From assembly GCA_028753945.1 (NCBI GenBank), contig JAPNXP010000002.1:3224001-3288000 (forward strand): a DNA stretch of 64,000 nt, in the 5' to 3' direction. Position numbers and translations under genes: made by a program. Positions 1 to 11,871 of the stretch are shown here, one piece after another (the first letter of the stretch is position 1; the number at the start of each line of letters is the position of its first letter). The notes under the pieces are model-generated. The model was not told the origin of the DNA. It worked only from the letters and a program-made list of their open reading frames with translations, and did no database searches. Source of the stretch: Hexactinellida sp. DTS-2022. Lineage: Eukaryota > Porifera > Hexactinellida.

Positions 1-299
1 TTTTTCAACCAGTTTTGGGTATAACCATGTTCCAATTTTGAACATTTATAACGCGTTTAACTATGTTAAAAGTATGCTAGAAAAACAAGATAATTCGCAA
101 CCAAAATTACCATTACGTCATCAGATGATAACATATCACAATTCTGGAGAGTGCTATGTATACCTGGGTACCATATTCCTAAATATAGTTATAATACACT
201 TTTCAGCTCTATCATTGCTAATTATTGGGATAAAGAACAATTCTCCATTTTTCAATGCACTTTAAGTAATCCATGGTACACAAATTTTCGCTTAGCACA

Positions 300-700
300 C
301 AGGCCTTATATATCGAAGGTCACGACTGCTCCTATCCCAAGTTTAACCAATTCTTAACTTACGAAACCTAAAATTCTTCAGAAAAGAGGCCAGAAAGTGG
401 TATTTTTGCTCCTTGCTTGGTCTCTACTCAGACACTAATCGTTAGTTCGCTTCAATGAGCTTGCAAAATGATCTTTATACTATTAAACTTGGGATAGGCG
501 TCTGGTGAGCTAAGCAAATGTAGTGCTAATGGTACTGATCAATCATACAAATTTTTGGAGGTATATCGAATATACTTTACAACAATTAATTCAGTGAAAT
601 CTAATAAAATAGTATTACCCCTATGGGGAGGCATTTCCTAAAGAATTTAATGCTACTCGAAAAATAGTTTGGACTTAGATATGCTGTATACATTTTAAAC
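300..700. repeat. Dispersed repeat with an inverted block
   Basis: Two blocks recur at 48598-49055 and, for one of them, near 23140-23300. The block at about 332-485 carries short inverted ends (TATCCCAAGTTTAA and its complement near 484-498). Relative to the copy at 48.6-49.05 kb the two blocks are in opposite relative orientation, so one was inverted in one copy. No coding potential is evident, and I see nothing supportable in bases 1-299. Confidence 0.55.
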
Positions 701-915
701 CATTGCATAATACTTAGTTAACATTGTTATATAACCACTATATAAGATTCCTACTGAATGAAGTGTATATATATAGGAAAACAGTATTACAATAAACACA
801 TATTCTTCAACAAAGTACCAACCCAGTCCAACATGCGCCGACCTCACAAAAATATTATGCAACTATCTGAAGATTTCAGTTCAAGGAATTATTGTAGTTA
901 TAGTGATACATAAAT

Positions 916-1066
916 TATACTAGGATTAGACGTTTCTGACACATTTTCAAATTGTTGTAATTCTTTGAATCTGAAAAATGCAATAATCATCATTTAAATA
1001 ACTTGTTTTGACTTTGAAGCTTTGAAAAATATTAGTAAGCTTCAGGAACGATCTAATCCTAGTATA
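916..1066. mobile_element. Short TA-flanked MITE
   Basis: About 24 bp inverted ends (TATACTAGGATTAGACG at the left, its near complement at 1043-1066) enclose 100 bp of AT-rich sequence. Flanking TA is consistent with a Tc1/mariner-type MITE. The rest of 701-1172 holds nothing I can support. Confidence 0.6.
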
Positions 1067-1663
1067 GAGTATAGCTATGGATATGTATTGAATAAACAAG
1101 GAATAATCAACACTTAAACTTCTGTGGATTTATTTTAGACCTGCGCACATATTTTCAGTCAGGCATAGGAATTTAAGGTTAAATTGCGGCAGATTCACCC
1201 AAAAAAACACATGAATTTAGTTTTGAAGGTGGGAGTTTGAATTTCACATATATGATGGAAGACATTATAGCTATATCGAAACTGAAAACGAAATCTATGA
1301 TCTTCAATAAATTCGAAATTATAGGGCTTGCAGTATTATGCTAATACAAAAGTCCCATAGGGGGATTTTTTCAGACTCCACCTGATATGTGTGTGGTCTG
1401 CAAGATCATTATTTGCTAAAGACCTGTACTGTGTGATCTATCAGATAGATCATCGTTATGGGCGGTTGGTGGGCGGTTTCGAATTTTGATAAGATCTAAA
1501 TAAAAAATATTGCGACCTTTTGAAACCAAAAAATGAATAAAAAGGTCATCTTTTTATGCGAAATTTGATTAAATGCTTGATAAAAAAAATTCCAAGTCAT
1601 AATTCAAAAATGTAAACCGTCTACCAACTCCTTACGCTTATAATCTTTAAATATTGATTCTGA

Positions 1664-1834
1664 TGTTAGGAGTTTGTTGTCCAACCATAGACGTTGACAT
1701 TAGCTAGTTAGCTTAGTTCATCCGTTATTATTTAGTATAGTTTACAGCACTTAGTTGTTAGTTCTATTTACTTCTACACGATTATATACACTGATTACTA
1801 TTATTCTCAGTAAGAACGTGCGTCGTACTCAACA
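1664..1834 (+). repeat. 5' LTR of the gypsy element
   Basis: It begins TGTTAGGAG and ends ACTCAACA, the usual TG...CA borders. It is almost identical to 6438-6606. It sits directly after CTGA, inside family A copy 1. Confidence 0.9.
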
Positions 1835-3724
1835 TAACTAACAACTAGTCCAATAATTCCAATGGCTACTCCCATGTCTTGGAGTAGCCATGGAACTCGT
1901 TGGCTACTCCCGATGTCTTGGAGTAGCCATGGAACTCGAGGAAATACCATATTCTATTTCTTTTCGACCAGGAAGTTCCAATGTGGTTCCGGACTATCTG
2001 AGTCGAAGGCCTACTAACATGGAGGTGGATCCTGAAGTGAACAGAGAGAGCCGTTTCGAAGATCGCATTTTCCATACCCAGAGGGTCGAAGAGCAACTAG
2101 ATGGATTACAAGGTGAGCTTCGTGAGAGACTAGTGAGCAAACGAATAAAGAAAAGCATTATATTGATACTGGGACCAGCGCCCCAGTCGCTTCGCGCCCG
2201 AGGAGATACCCGCCTCATTGGGAACAGGAGATAGAGGAACAAGTGATCGAGATGATAGAGAACGGAATTTGCCGTGCTTCACGATCACCCTGGGCGAGTA
2301 ACGTGGTACTGGTAAAAAAACGGGACGGATCGCTACGGTTTGCGATAGATTACCGTCGCCTGAATGATGTTACTAAGAAGGACGCATACAGCTTACCGAA
2401 CCCACAACAGATATTGGACAAATTGGATGGCGCTAATTACTTCTCCTCTCTGGATGTAGCCAGTGCGTTTGGTGTGTCCCTGTATGCGGATGTGATATAG
2501 AGAAGACAGCATTTTACACCCCGAGAGGGCAGTATGAGATGCTGGTTATGCCTTTTGGCCTTTGCAATAGTCAGGCCACTTACCAACGCCTCATGGATAG
2601 GACAATGGCAGGTCTGGATTTTGTGGAGACCTTTGTGGATGATTGCTTAGTGTTTTCCAATTCGTTTGAGGAACATTTGGACCATATAGAGGCAGTTTTA
2701 CGAAGGCTGAGGGATGCTAGGATTCAGCTACGCCTCGGAAAGTGTCATTTTGGTTACTCAGAAATAAATTTTTGGGACATTCAATCACCCGTGGAGGGAG
2801 GAAGCCCTTGGAGTCTGCGGTGGAAGAGCTCTCCCATTTCCCACGCCCTAACTCAGTTAAACATTTGCAGGCATTTTTGGGAAGCGTCAATTTTTACCGG
2901 GCGTACATTCCTCGAATGGCCCAGATAGCCCATCCTTTGTATGCATTGACCAGAAAGGGAGTGTGCTGGAACTGGACCGAGGTGTTTGAGCAATCTTTCG
3001 ACAAGTTACGGCGGAAGTTGGTGTCTGAACCAGTGAAATTGGCTTTTCCGAGGTGGAGTGAAGAGATTTACATCGAAGCAGATGCCAGCAGAAAAGGTGT
3101 GGCCGCCGTTCTGTCTCAGAAGGATAAAGATACCGGGGTACTACAACCCATCAGTTACTTTTCGTCGGCGCTCAGTTTATCACAGATAAATTATTCAGCT
3201 GGACAGTTGGCGGCTTGGGTATTAGTTGCAGCTTCGCGGAAGTGGGAACTTTACTTGAAGGCAGCCCCGAAGGTCCACCTTATTACGGACCATTGTCCCT
3301 TGCAATGGTTGAGGAATCAGAAAGACCCCCGCCATACATACGCCCGATGGTTGATGGAACTCGAGGAAATACCATATTCTATTTCTTTTCGAACAAGGAA
3401 GTTCCAATGTGGTTCCGGACTATCTGAGTCGAAGATCTAACATGGAGGTGGATCCTGAAGTGAACAGAGAGAGCCGTTTCGAAGATCGCATTTTCCATAC
3501 CCAGAGGGTCGAAGAGCAACTAGATGGATTACAAGGTGAGCTCCGTGAGAGACTAGTGAGCATAGAACCAATAAGAACCATCGAGGAAATACAGTCTTGG
3601 GCCAACCGAATTGCTCATGAACAGAGGATGGACGATGTCATTCTGGACGCTAGGCGTCAGCTCTCAGACAGAGGGTGGATTGAACACGGCCAGCTGAAGA
3701 GGTTTTCCTGTCATTTACGGATTA

Positions 3725-4284
3725 TTAACTGTAGACTGCCGGAGTGATTTTCAGGAAAATAGCATACCCTGTAGTTCTTTGAATTTAATATTTAGAACCT
3801 AATAATTTGAAATCCAACAAGAGCACAATAATATATCAACATTCTAGAATTTTTGAAAAAATTTACTAAAGGATTTCGACAAAAAGTGATGTCACATACT
3901 TTCTCTTTAAGGAGATTCAATGGCAAATTTTCGACACCCGATAACCACCAAATATTATTCCGTTTTTGGACAGTACTAGTTTTTCTAAGAAGGACGTAGA
4001 AACTCAGAATTTCTAAAATCGAAAAATTTGAATTAGATATCAATATTTTAAAATAGCCTAATAGTGAATCCATACTAGTCAATCTAAATTCTAGCTATTT
4101 ACTCTATTTGGCGCTAGTTCTATTATAGTGCAAGTTTAACTCTACTACATTAGTACTATGCATTATGCCACACAGAATTTTCAATATCTATTTAATTCTT
4201 TTTTTCTATAGATTTTTAAATAATCACTCGATTTTATCAGAATTTTGACATTATATAATAATTAAGTCTATAACTTTGTATTAA
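3725..4284. mobile_element. TTAA-bounded MITE, family B, inside gypsy
   Basis: Bounded by TTAA at 3725-3728 and 4281-4284. The left end CTGTAGACTGCCGGAGTG recurs inverted at 13640-14022 and about 46995-47012. The body matches 13311-13657 in reverse. It interrupts the gypsy pol region and has no coding sequence. Confidence 0.75.
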
Positions 4285-4861
4285 CGATGCCCTTTACTTT
4301 GACAATCGAATTGTAATTCCGACGGCTCTTAGAGGAGAAGCAATTCATCGGACTCATCAAGAGTCACACTTTGGTCAAGCAAAGACAATAGAAAAATGAA
4401 GAGAAGTTACTTCTGGTCCAGAATGGCCAGGGATATTAAACTTTTCTGCAATGGCTGTTTGGTTTGCCAAAAGTCAAAGGCAAAAACGTACCCGGGGCAG
4501 CCGATGGAATTGTTTAAAGACGAAAACTGGATGCCTGGAGAAGCAGTTGCCATGGATGTGGCTACTCTCCCGTGGGGAGATGGAGAATATCGTTATTTTA
4601 TGCTGATGGTTGATTTGTTCTCTAATTACATTGAATTAGCACCACTCCGCGATAAGACATCTGAAACGATAGTTCGCGAGTTTAAACGGTCTTGGATTTA
4701 CAAGGGGCATGGCGTACCCGAAGTATTGCTTACAGACCAAGGACCTAATGTTGACGGCCGTGGAGTACGCACAATGTGCAATGCCCTGGGCATCGAGAAA
4801 CGCCACACGACAGCTTATCACCCCCAGGCTGATGGTATGGCAGAACGTGGTATTGGAACTG

Positions 4862-5587
4862 TTAAGGTTAAATTACGGCAGATTCACCCAAAAAACACAT
4901 GAATTTAGTTTTGAAGGCGGGAGTTTGAATTTCACATATATGATGGAAGAGATTATAGCTATATCGAAACTGAAAACGAAATCTAATTATCTTCTATAAA
5001 TTCGAAATTATTGGGCTTGCAGTATTATGCTAATACAAAAGTCCCATAGGGGGATTTTTTCGACTCCACCTGATAAGTGTGTAGTTTGCAAGATCATTAT
5101 TTGCTAAAGACCTGTACTGTGTGATCTATCAGAAAGATCATCGTTATGGGCGGTTGGTGGGCGGTTTAGAATTTTGATAAGATCTAAATAAAAAATATTG
5201 CGACCTTTTGAAATCAAAAAATGAATAAAAAGGTCATCTTTTCATGCGAAATTTGATAAAATGCTTGATAAAAAAAATTCCAAGTCATAATTCAAAAATG
5301 TAAACCGTCTACCTACTCCGTACGCTTATAATCTTTAAATATTGATTCTGATGACAAACATTGATAATTGCATTGCCAAATTACCGCATAATATCGACCA
5401 CCACTTTTGGTAATCGCCCTATGGGAGATTTGTATTAGCCAAATTTTGAAACCGACAAAAAATAAAAAGTATAATAGATAGGGACATTTTCTTTTTGGTT
5501 TATTGATTTGTATCGTATAGGTATATATTTCTCACAATTACAGATTAATACAAGAACTTTCATTCACGTGGGGTAATTTAACCTTAA
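4862..5587. mobile_element. TTAA-bounded MITE, family A, copy 2, inside gypsy integrase
   Basis: TTAA-GGTTAAATTACGGCAG at the left and GGGTAATTTAACC-TTAA at the right; 726 bp including both TTAA. It is inserted in the integrase region. The gypsy element thus lies in one copy of this family and carries another. Confidence 0.88.
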
Positions 5588-6437
5588 GCAGACTATCCGT
5601 TGCCTTCTCCTTGAACGGAAGATGGACCATGGAGCATGGCCGAGTATCCTTCCAGAGGTGAGTTTTCTCCTGAATAGTGTTACGAATGCTTCCACTAATA
5701 TTGCGCCAAATATGCTCACCTTTGGCCGAAGCCCGCGAGTACCCACGGATATCCCTTCACCTAATGTATCAAGAAAGGAGACAACAAAGGATGAATATTT
5801 TCAGGAACTCTCCATTAGACTGGAAGAGCTTATAGGAACTGCACGGATTAATCGAAGCAAGAGTACAAAAGCTTCGAAAGTTTATTACGATAAAGGGAAG
5901 AAAGACATGGGAGTTAGAGCAGGAGATAGTGTGCTTCTAAAGAAAGAAGTAAGAGGTAGTTTGGACCCTAAATTTGAAGGTCCATATACAGTAATAAGGA
6001 GAGACGGTGAAGATGTTAAGATTAGCCTTCCCGAGAAGGATAAATGGGTTCACTAGAATAGGTGCAAACCATATGAGAGAAGTAAAGTAATCCTTCCTCT
6101 ACAAAAGTACACTGTCCAGGAAGGGACAGAACGTATCGCTTCCGACAGCATGGAAAAAGATATTGGACAAGACCTCGAACGGAGACAAGAGGAACAGGTT
6201 GCCTCTGATGATGGAGAAGAACGAGAAATTCCAAATTCGGATTGCGCAGACCAAAGCACTAGAAGCACGGTCACACCACAAGAAGAGGAAATGGAAATTG
6301 AATCTCCCCGCTATCCTAGGCGGATAAGAAAGGCAACGCAGTTTTATGGAGAAATCGCCCCATGCTCATGGGGTGGGTCGGGTAATTCTTCACCTGCAGG
6401 AAAAGAAGATTTCCGACACAAATGAAAGGGGAGGAGA

Positions 6438-6606
6438 TGTTAGGAGTTTGTTGTCCAACCATAGACGTTGACATTAGTTAGTTAGCTTAGTTCATCCGTT
6501 ATTTTAGTATAGTTTACAGCACTTAGTTGTTAGTTCTATTTACTTCTACACGATTATATACACTGATTACTATTATTCTCAGTAAGAACGTGCGTCGTAC
6601 TCAACA
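6438..6606 (+). repeat. 3' LTR of the gypsy element
   Basis: Near-identical partner of 1664-1834, preceded by a purine tract and followed by the CTGA duplication, where the interrupted MITE resumes. Confidence 0.9.
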
Positions 6607-6642
6607 CTGATAACAAACATTGATGGCCGCATTGCCAAATTA

Positions 6643-8070
6643 CACTGTACAACAAATTTTCAGTTTTAGAAAAATACGTTGTATCAATTAAGCGTATTAT
6701 AGCAACATTGTTATGCTAATCACAGATCTGATGGCCCTTTTGTTCCATCACATCACATTTTTTTGAAAATTAACATTAAAATTCCTGAAATATTGCAAAA
6801 ATATGGACATTTAAACTAATATTTTTTTGCGAGCATCAAGTCATAACTTCGAATAATGTAAGGAACCTGCAGAATTCGTACAATCACGTGTAGACATGCA
6901 ATAAAATCTCAGAAGAAATTAACAGAAGGCAAAAATATACGAATCTGATACTTGCCAACTGTCGCGCTTTTTGACAGTGAGGTCTAATACTAATATGCTA
7001 TGTCCGTTAAATATCGAAATATCCCGATAAATACAACTTCCCGTCCCGCTTTGCCCGTAGCTCAGCTTGGCATGTATGTAATCTATTATTTTCTTAAACG
7101 ATGTTGCTTAGTGAATTACATTAGGCGAATGTTAGTTGTACTTTTTCGTCTCCGTAACAACCCAATAATTCCATTGCAATGTCCTAGTAATTAAGGTTCA
7201 GCTACATTTTTCTGGATTTCAAATACTTTTATGTGATGTCGATTTTCAAATGAAGATTTTTCTTATCCAAAATCCAAAAAACAGATGAACTATTCATATT
7301 AGGGTAAATCGCAGGACTGAAAAGTTGTATCTTTACGAGATCTCTCCGAAACCGTTGAGTTTTTGATTCTACGACCATAATTGACAAAATGACTTCTTCC
7401 GCAATTCTGAAAATGTTAGTTTTGAGATAGCGGCTTTTGAAAAAAGAATTTACAGCAATTATTCCTAAATTGAGGTGACCAAAGTGTGTCAAACTGGAAA
7501 AATAATAGGAATCTTTCTTAGAAATCTCTTGAGAGTACTCATTGGTATCAATACAATCCCAAAATGCAATAAAAGAGAAATGGACAATGATTTGGATTTT
7601 ATCTAAATATTCGAAATTTGTAGAGTATACCTGAACCTTAAATCAGGCAAATAATAATGTCGTTAATATAAGCTAATTCCATAACAACACCCCTGTAACC
7701 AAGTCTAGTAACCATACGCCCATTTAATTAGGAGCATGAGCCCAGTACTTTTCAACACCCCAAATATGCATATTACTTACTGGAAAGATTTTTTTGTAAT
7801 AATCAAGTATTAATATATGAACGTATAAATTTTCCGTGAACAAATGAAACACCTCCTTTTTCGCATTTGGTAATTTTAGATCGACTTACATTTCTCAATT
7901 TCGGGCAAAATGTCGATTTTTTTTAAATAATTAAGAAAATTCGAATATTTTTTTCTTCTGAAAAATGTAATGTGATAGGCCCAAACTGACTTCGGATATG
8001 TGATCAGCATTTCAAACTTACCATAAAATAGATTGTCGCTATCTCGTATTTTTTTGTGTGTTGTACAGTG
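6643..8070. mobile_element. CACTG-ended element with TTA duplication
   Basis: Inverted ends CACTGTACAACA and TGTTGTACAGTG, flanked by TTA (6640-6642 and 8071-8073), in family A copy 1. A 3 bp duplication fits PIF/Harbinger (TWA target) or CACTA-type elements; the CACTG start favours the latter, the TTA the former. At 1428 bp it has no recognisable transposase, so it is non-autonomous. It carries a TTAA element at 7191-7641. Confidence 0.75.
7191..7641. mobile_element. TTAA-bounded MITE, family C, copy 1
   Basis: TTAA-GGTTCAG at the left, CTGAACC-TTAA at the right. The interior is nearly the same as 11223-11480. The left end is shortened relative to copy 2. It is inserted in the 6643-8070 element. 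Confidence 0.75.
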
Positions 8071-8428
8071 TTACCGCATAATATCTACCACCACTTTTGG
8101 AAATCGCCCTATGGGAGATTTGTATTAGCCAAATTTTGAAACCGAAAAAAAATAAAAAGTATAATAGATAGGGACAATTTCTTTTTGGTTTATTGATTTG
8201 TATCGTATAGGTATATATTTCTCACAATTACAGATTAATACAAGAACTTTCATTCACGTGGGCTAATTTAACCTTAATATTACGTAATATGGAACTATAC
8301 TCAATCACTCGAGCGAATATTATTCGAATTCAATTTGGATTGCGGCTTTGTATCAGTATATATATTGCGAAAACTGATATAAGTTTGGATTTGATTGGAA
8401 GTTTTTTTCTGAAGTTGAGCTTGGAGCC

Positions 8429-9130
8429 TTAAGGCCCAACTATACTCAAGAATGACATTTGAGATTAGGTTGTTTTTGGATAGTAACCCATAAAGAAAAC
8501 TAGCATTAAAAATTTCAGCTGAATCTGAGTCATACTTTTAACGTTGCACCCTTTTTAGCATTTAGGAATGTGTCCATCATCATCAAAAGGTCATTTTTAA
8601 AATGGACGATCATAACTTTTGGTCTAGATTTCACAAATTTGGTTCAACATGTTTGAAACCAAGTGTAAATGAATGAATACATATGTACCTTTATAGAAAC
8701 ACGAATATTTAATATTTTGGATCGAAACTTTCAGCGTTACAGCACTTTGAAGTCGGATTTCAACTGACAAACGTCACTTTTTCGTAGTTTTGGGGTCGAA
8801 GTTTGACTTCAAAGTGCTGTAACTCTGAAAGTTTCGAGCCAAAATATTAAATATTCGTGTTTCTATAAAGGTACATATGTATTCATTCATTTACACTTGG
8901 TTTCAAACATGTTGAACCAAATTTGTGAAATCTAGACCAAAAGTTATGATCGTCCATTTTTAAAATGACCTTTTGATGATGATGGACACATTCCTAAACG
9001 CTAAAAAGGGTGCAACGTTAAAAGTATGACTCAGATTTAGCTGAAATTTTTAATGCTAGTTTACTTTATGGGTTACTATCCAAAAACAACCTAATCTCAA
9101 ATGTCATTCTTGAGTATAGTTTGGTCTTAA
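8429..9130. mobile_element. Long foldback element, TTAA-bounded
   Basis: Two arms of about 325 bp (8433-8755 and 8800-9126) are near-perfect inverted copies around a short loop. The tips read TTAA-GGCCCAACTATACTCAAG and CTTGAGTATAGTTTGGTC-TTAA. There is no open frame. The arms are similar enough to suggest a recent origin or ongoing arm homogenisation. RNA read across it would form a long duplex. Confidence 0.88.
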
Positions 9131-9426
9131 ATGTTCTCTGGCTGCCCCCCCCCCAGATTTTTAGAAAAATTGGAAAGTTCGACGCCTATGGGGTCTGATA
9201 TTTACATTAATCTCCTTTTGTATCTCATAAGAGATATTCTATAATAATTGGGATCGAAATTCAACTGTGAAAGAACGATTTGGAATTACTGGGCCCTCTT
9301 AATTAAAAGCGAATAGTTTCTTATTTCTAGATACATACTAAAAAAAGCTGATAAATACAATTTTACCTTCTGTGGCTTAAATATACTGACAATTGTCAAG
9401 TGTACTTATGTGTAAGCAGGTGAATA

Positions 9427-9527
9427 CAGTAGAGCCTCTGAACAACGGACACCTTGGGACCGGAACCGTTGTCCGTTATTTAGATGTTGTCCGCTATTTG
9501 GAGTGGCCGTTATGGGAGGCTCCACTG
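9427..9527. mobile_element. pogo/Tigger-type MITE
   Basis: Inverted ends CAGTAGAGCCTC and GAGGCTCCACTG flanked by TA on both sides. At 101 bp it resembles the CAGTGGAACCTC elements at 44771 and 50744. Bases 9530-10093 hold only a scrap similar to the right end of family B (about 9795-9834). Confidence 0.75.
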
Positions 9528-10093
9528 TAGATAAATTTTCAGTAGTGTGGTGCTTACACCGCAATCGAGTAATATACTATATATGTATAGTATGTGCATA
9601 TAGTTCACAGTTTGTATAATATCTGGAGTGATTAAAACTCCTTTACTCCCCCTAAACTACACCCATCGTAAGTGTTTCCAGATACTCTATACTTGATAAA
9701 TTTACTAAAAATTGGCTTGATAAAAATTTCTAAAGAAGGAGTGTAAAAAATAAGCTGTAAACAGCAAGAGTAATGCTGTTAACAGTTAAAATTGATACAT
9801 TAGGAATATTTAATTCTATAACTTTGTATTAAGACTGGGATGTTATTATAACCAACATAAATTAGAGAGGATAAATGTCAACCATTTTCCAAATAGTGTT
9901 CTTAGATCTGATATGTTCTTATAACCGGTGCAGTGTGCTTATACCCGACATGTAATGTACTACCCAAACACTTCTCTAAGACATTTTTTCACAATTCCAA
10001 TGTAATGTTGAAAGAAAATTTATGCTTGATATTGTTGGATCTGCTGTTCGGACTAGCAAGGTTCGGTATAGGGAGGGTTAAGGAGTCAGGAAG

Positions 10094-10961
10094 TTAATTA
10101 TGGCCAGTTTCTATAGAACGTCTCTGCAAATGCAAAGTTAATCAGAACACTCCAATTTTTATATTAGCATGACTGGATGCACATAAAAAGTCTACAAGAT
10201 TTTTTTTAGAAGATTCGAATTTATATTCTTGTCAGGAAAGTACAAAACGTCCCAAAATATATCTGTAATTCAGAGAAAAGGACAATAAACCACGTGGCAC
10301 CGGTCATTCATAACGGGTCAAAAAACCTTAGTTATATAATCATAATCCTGGTAAAGCAATCGTAAATCTGACGCTGTTAGTGACCGGAAGTTAGAACTAA
10401 GCTCTAACGAAGATTTTATTATTGCTTACGTCATCAAATTGTGCCACATGACACATCCATATATGGTCAACAAAATCATAGAATGTAAACTAAATGGCAT
10501 GTAGTCCCAATTTGTTGCCCAGTGAATTTGTATTGATTAATTGACATCGTTACATGGTTAGAGCTAGTCGCAACGACTTCTCATTCGTGAGATAATTAAT
10601 TGATCCGTCATCGAAAGTGGCCATCCATATGACCATATATGGTCAAAGAAATTAATTTTACAGAAATATGAATTTTAGTATCTCAACTGTTCAGAGTCAA
10701 TCTAATAGGTCTAAATCCAAATTTGCTAAGCAATACGATTGAATTTGAAGTACTTATAGCTGATGGTCCATTTTCTGCACCCTGCTGGCCCTGCAGGTAT
10801 TGGATTTACGACGTTTTGATCTATCCTGCCAAGAATATACTTCAGAATCTTCTAGAAAATTTTTTAATGACTTTTTATGTGCTTCCGGTCATGCTGATAT
10901 AAAATTTGGAGTGTTCATATTAACTTTGTAGAGACGTTCTATAGAAACTGGCCATATTTAA
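10094..10961. mobile_element. TTAA-bounded inverted-repeat element, family D
   Basis: TTAA at 10094-10097 and 10958-10961. Ends TTATGGCCAGTTTCTATAG and CTATAGAAACTGGCCATA extend into imperfect arms of about 150 bp. It contains two exact CCATATATGG palindromes (10457, 10633) and no coding sequence. The right TTAA is shared with the next element. Confidence 0.75.
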
Positions 10962-11485
10962 GGTTCAGGTATACTCTAGAGTACTTCTACCATAAGTATT
11001 TACCCGAATTAATTAATTTTTACATCGGATTTACTTCAACCTCAGGATGCCAAAAATACAATAATATTGGCAAATAAAGTAATGGAGGAAAAATCTTTTT
11101 TTAAATTTTACCATTTTTGCGGAATAGATCAATCAGAAAAGATAAACAATACCAAGAATATTATTGATAAAATGTGTTTAGCTGGATGTAAAATAACTTT
11201 TGAATAACTGAATTGTGAACATCTACATTTTTCTGGATTTCAATTACTTTTATGTGATGTCGATTTTCAAATGAAGATTTCCTTATCCAAAATTCAAAAA
11301 ACAGATGAACTATTCATATTAGGGTAAATCGCAGCACTGAAAAGTTGTATCTTTACGAGATCTCTCCGAAACCGTTGATTTTTAGATTCTACGACCAAAA
11401 TTGACAAAATCACTTCTTCCGCAATTGTGAAAATGTTAGTTTTGAGATAGCGGCTTTTGAAAAAAAGAGTATACCTGAATTTTAA
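10958..11485. mobile_element. TTAA-bounded MITE, family C, copy 2
   Basis: TTAA-GGTTCAGGTATACTC at the left and GAGTATACCTGAAT-TTAA at the right. It begins in the very TTAA that ends the family D element, so it went into that element's target duplication. Confidence 0.78.
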
Positions 11486-11579
11486 CTTTGTGACTCCTTA
11501 ATTAATGATGATCCCAGAACGGGATGAAATACCTCCTTATTGAAGAGATATTTGCCAAAATCTTAACAATTAATGAAAT

Positions 11580-11760
11580 TTAAAATCAATCTAGAAGTTA
11601 GCATTCAACGGGTAATATAGGTAAACAAGTATGCTAGAAAAGCAATTTCGCGTTTCTAAATTCCAACATGAATATTTGTTGTTGTTGTTCACACAAATAG
11701 GCAAACAATTAATGAAATTCAAAATCAACCTAGAAGTAAGCTTCCAAGTCGCCGTTATTT
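11580..11760. repeat. Diverged copy of the 63.8 kb tandem unit
   Basis: Contains the words CTAGAAGTTAGC, AACGGGTAATA and TTGTTGTTGTT in the same order as the unit at 61440-61575 and (reverse) 63811-64000. No gene is evident. Confidence 0.5.
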
Positions 11761-11871
11761 TGTCAAAAGAACATTCCGCAAGATTTCCTGAGAGTGACTT
11801 TTGTATTTTTATCTGTTCTCAAAAAGTATAAGTCGTAGAGAAAAAAACTATCCCTCAAAAATGATCATTAT

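Larger units (their letters stand above)
2139..6056 (+). pseudogene. gypsy pol fossil (RT, RNase H, integrase)
   Basis: Pol-type regions in order: reverse transcriptase about 2150-2800 (motifs LDVASAF and FVDD), RNase H about 2930-3420 (EADAS, ITDH), integrase zinc-binding and catalytic core about 4396-4860 (CNGCLVCQ, MDVATLP, LLTDQGPN, YHPQADGMAER), and an integrase C-terminal part about 5590-6056 (FEGPYTVI). The family is Ty3/gypsy by domain order and motif style. It is broken by several lesions and by two TTAA-element insertions, so no complete product is expected. Nothing suggests domestication. Confidence 0.85.
1664..6606 (+). mobile_element. Ty3/gypsy LTR retrotransposon, broken
   Basis: Direct long terminal repeats of about 170 bp (TGTTAGG...CAACA) lie at 1664-1834 and 6438-6606, flanked by a 4 bp target duplication CTGA (1660-1663 and 6607-6610). 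A purine-rich tract (6424-6437) abuts the right LTR. The interior carries reverse transcriptase, RNase H and integrase regions; gag and protease were not recognised. A roughly 207 bp stretch near 1932-2138 repeats one at 3358-3563. Two TTAA elements sit inside (3725-4284, 4862-5587). It is a fossil with several breaks. The two LTRs differ by about one substitution and one small indel, so insertion was recent. Confidence 0.9.
1173..8277. mobile_element. TTAA-bounded MITE, family A, copy 1 (interrupted)
   Basis: The ends read TTAA-GGTTAAATTGCGGCAG and GGCTAATTTAACC-TTAA. Without its insertions it is about 0.73 kb, like the uninterrupted copies at 4862-5587 and 44947-45672. It is split twice: by the gypsy element at 1664-6606 and by the TTA-flanked element at 6643-8070. 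It has no coding potential. The TTAA target is shared by piggyBac and Kolobok transposons, and I cannot tell which mobilised it. Confidence 0.85.

Noticed and set aside
7229-7492. 87-codon minus-strand frame
   Set aside because: It lies within the family C MITE, is not kept open in the copy at 10958-11485, and has no family resemblance.
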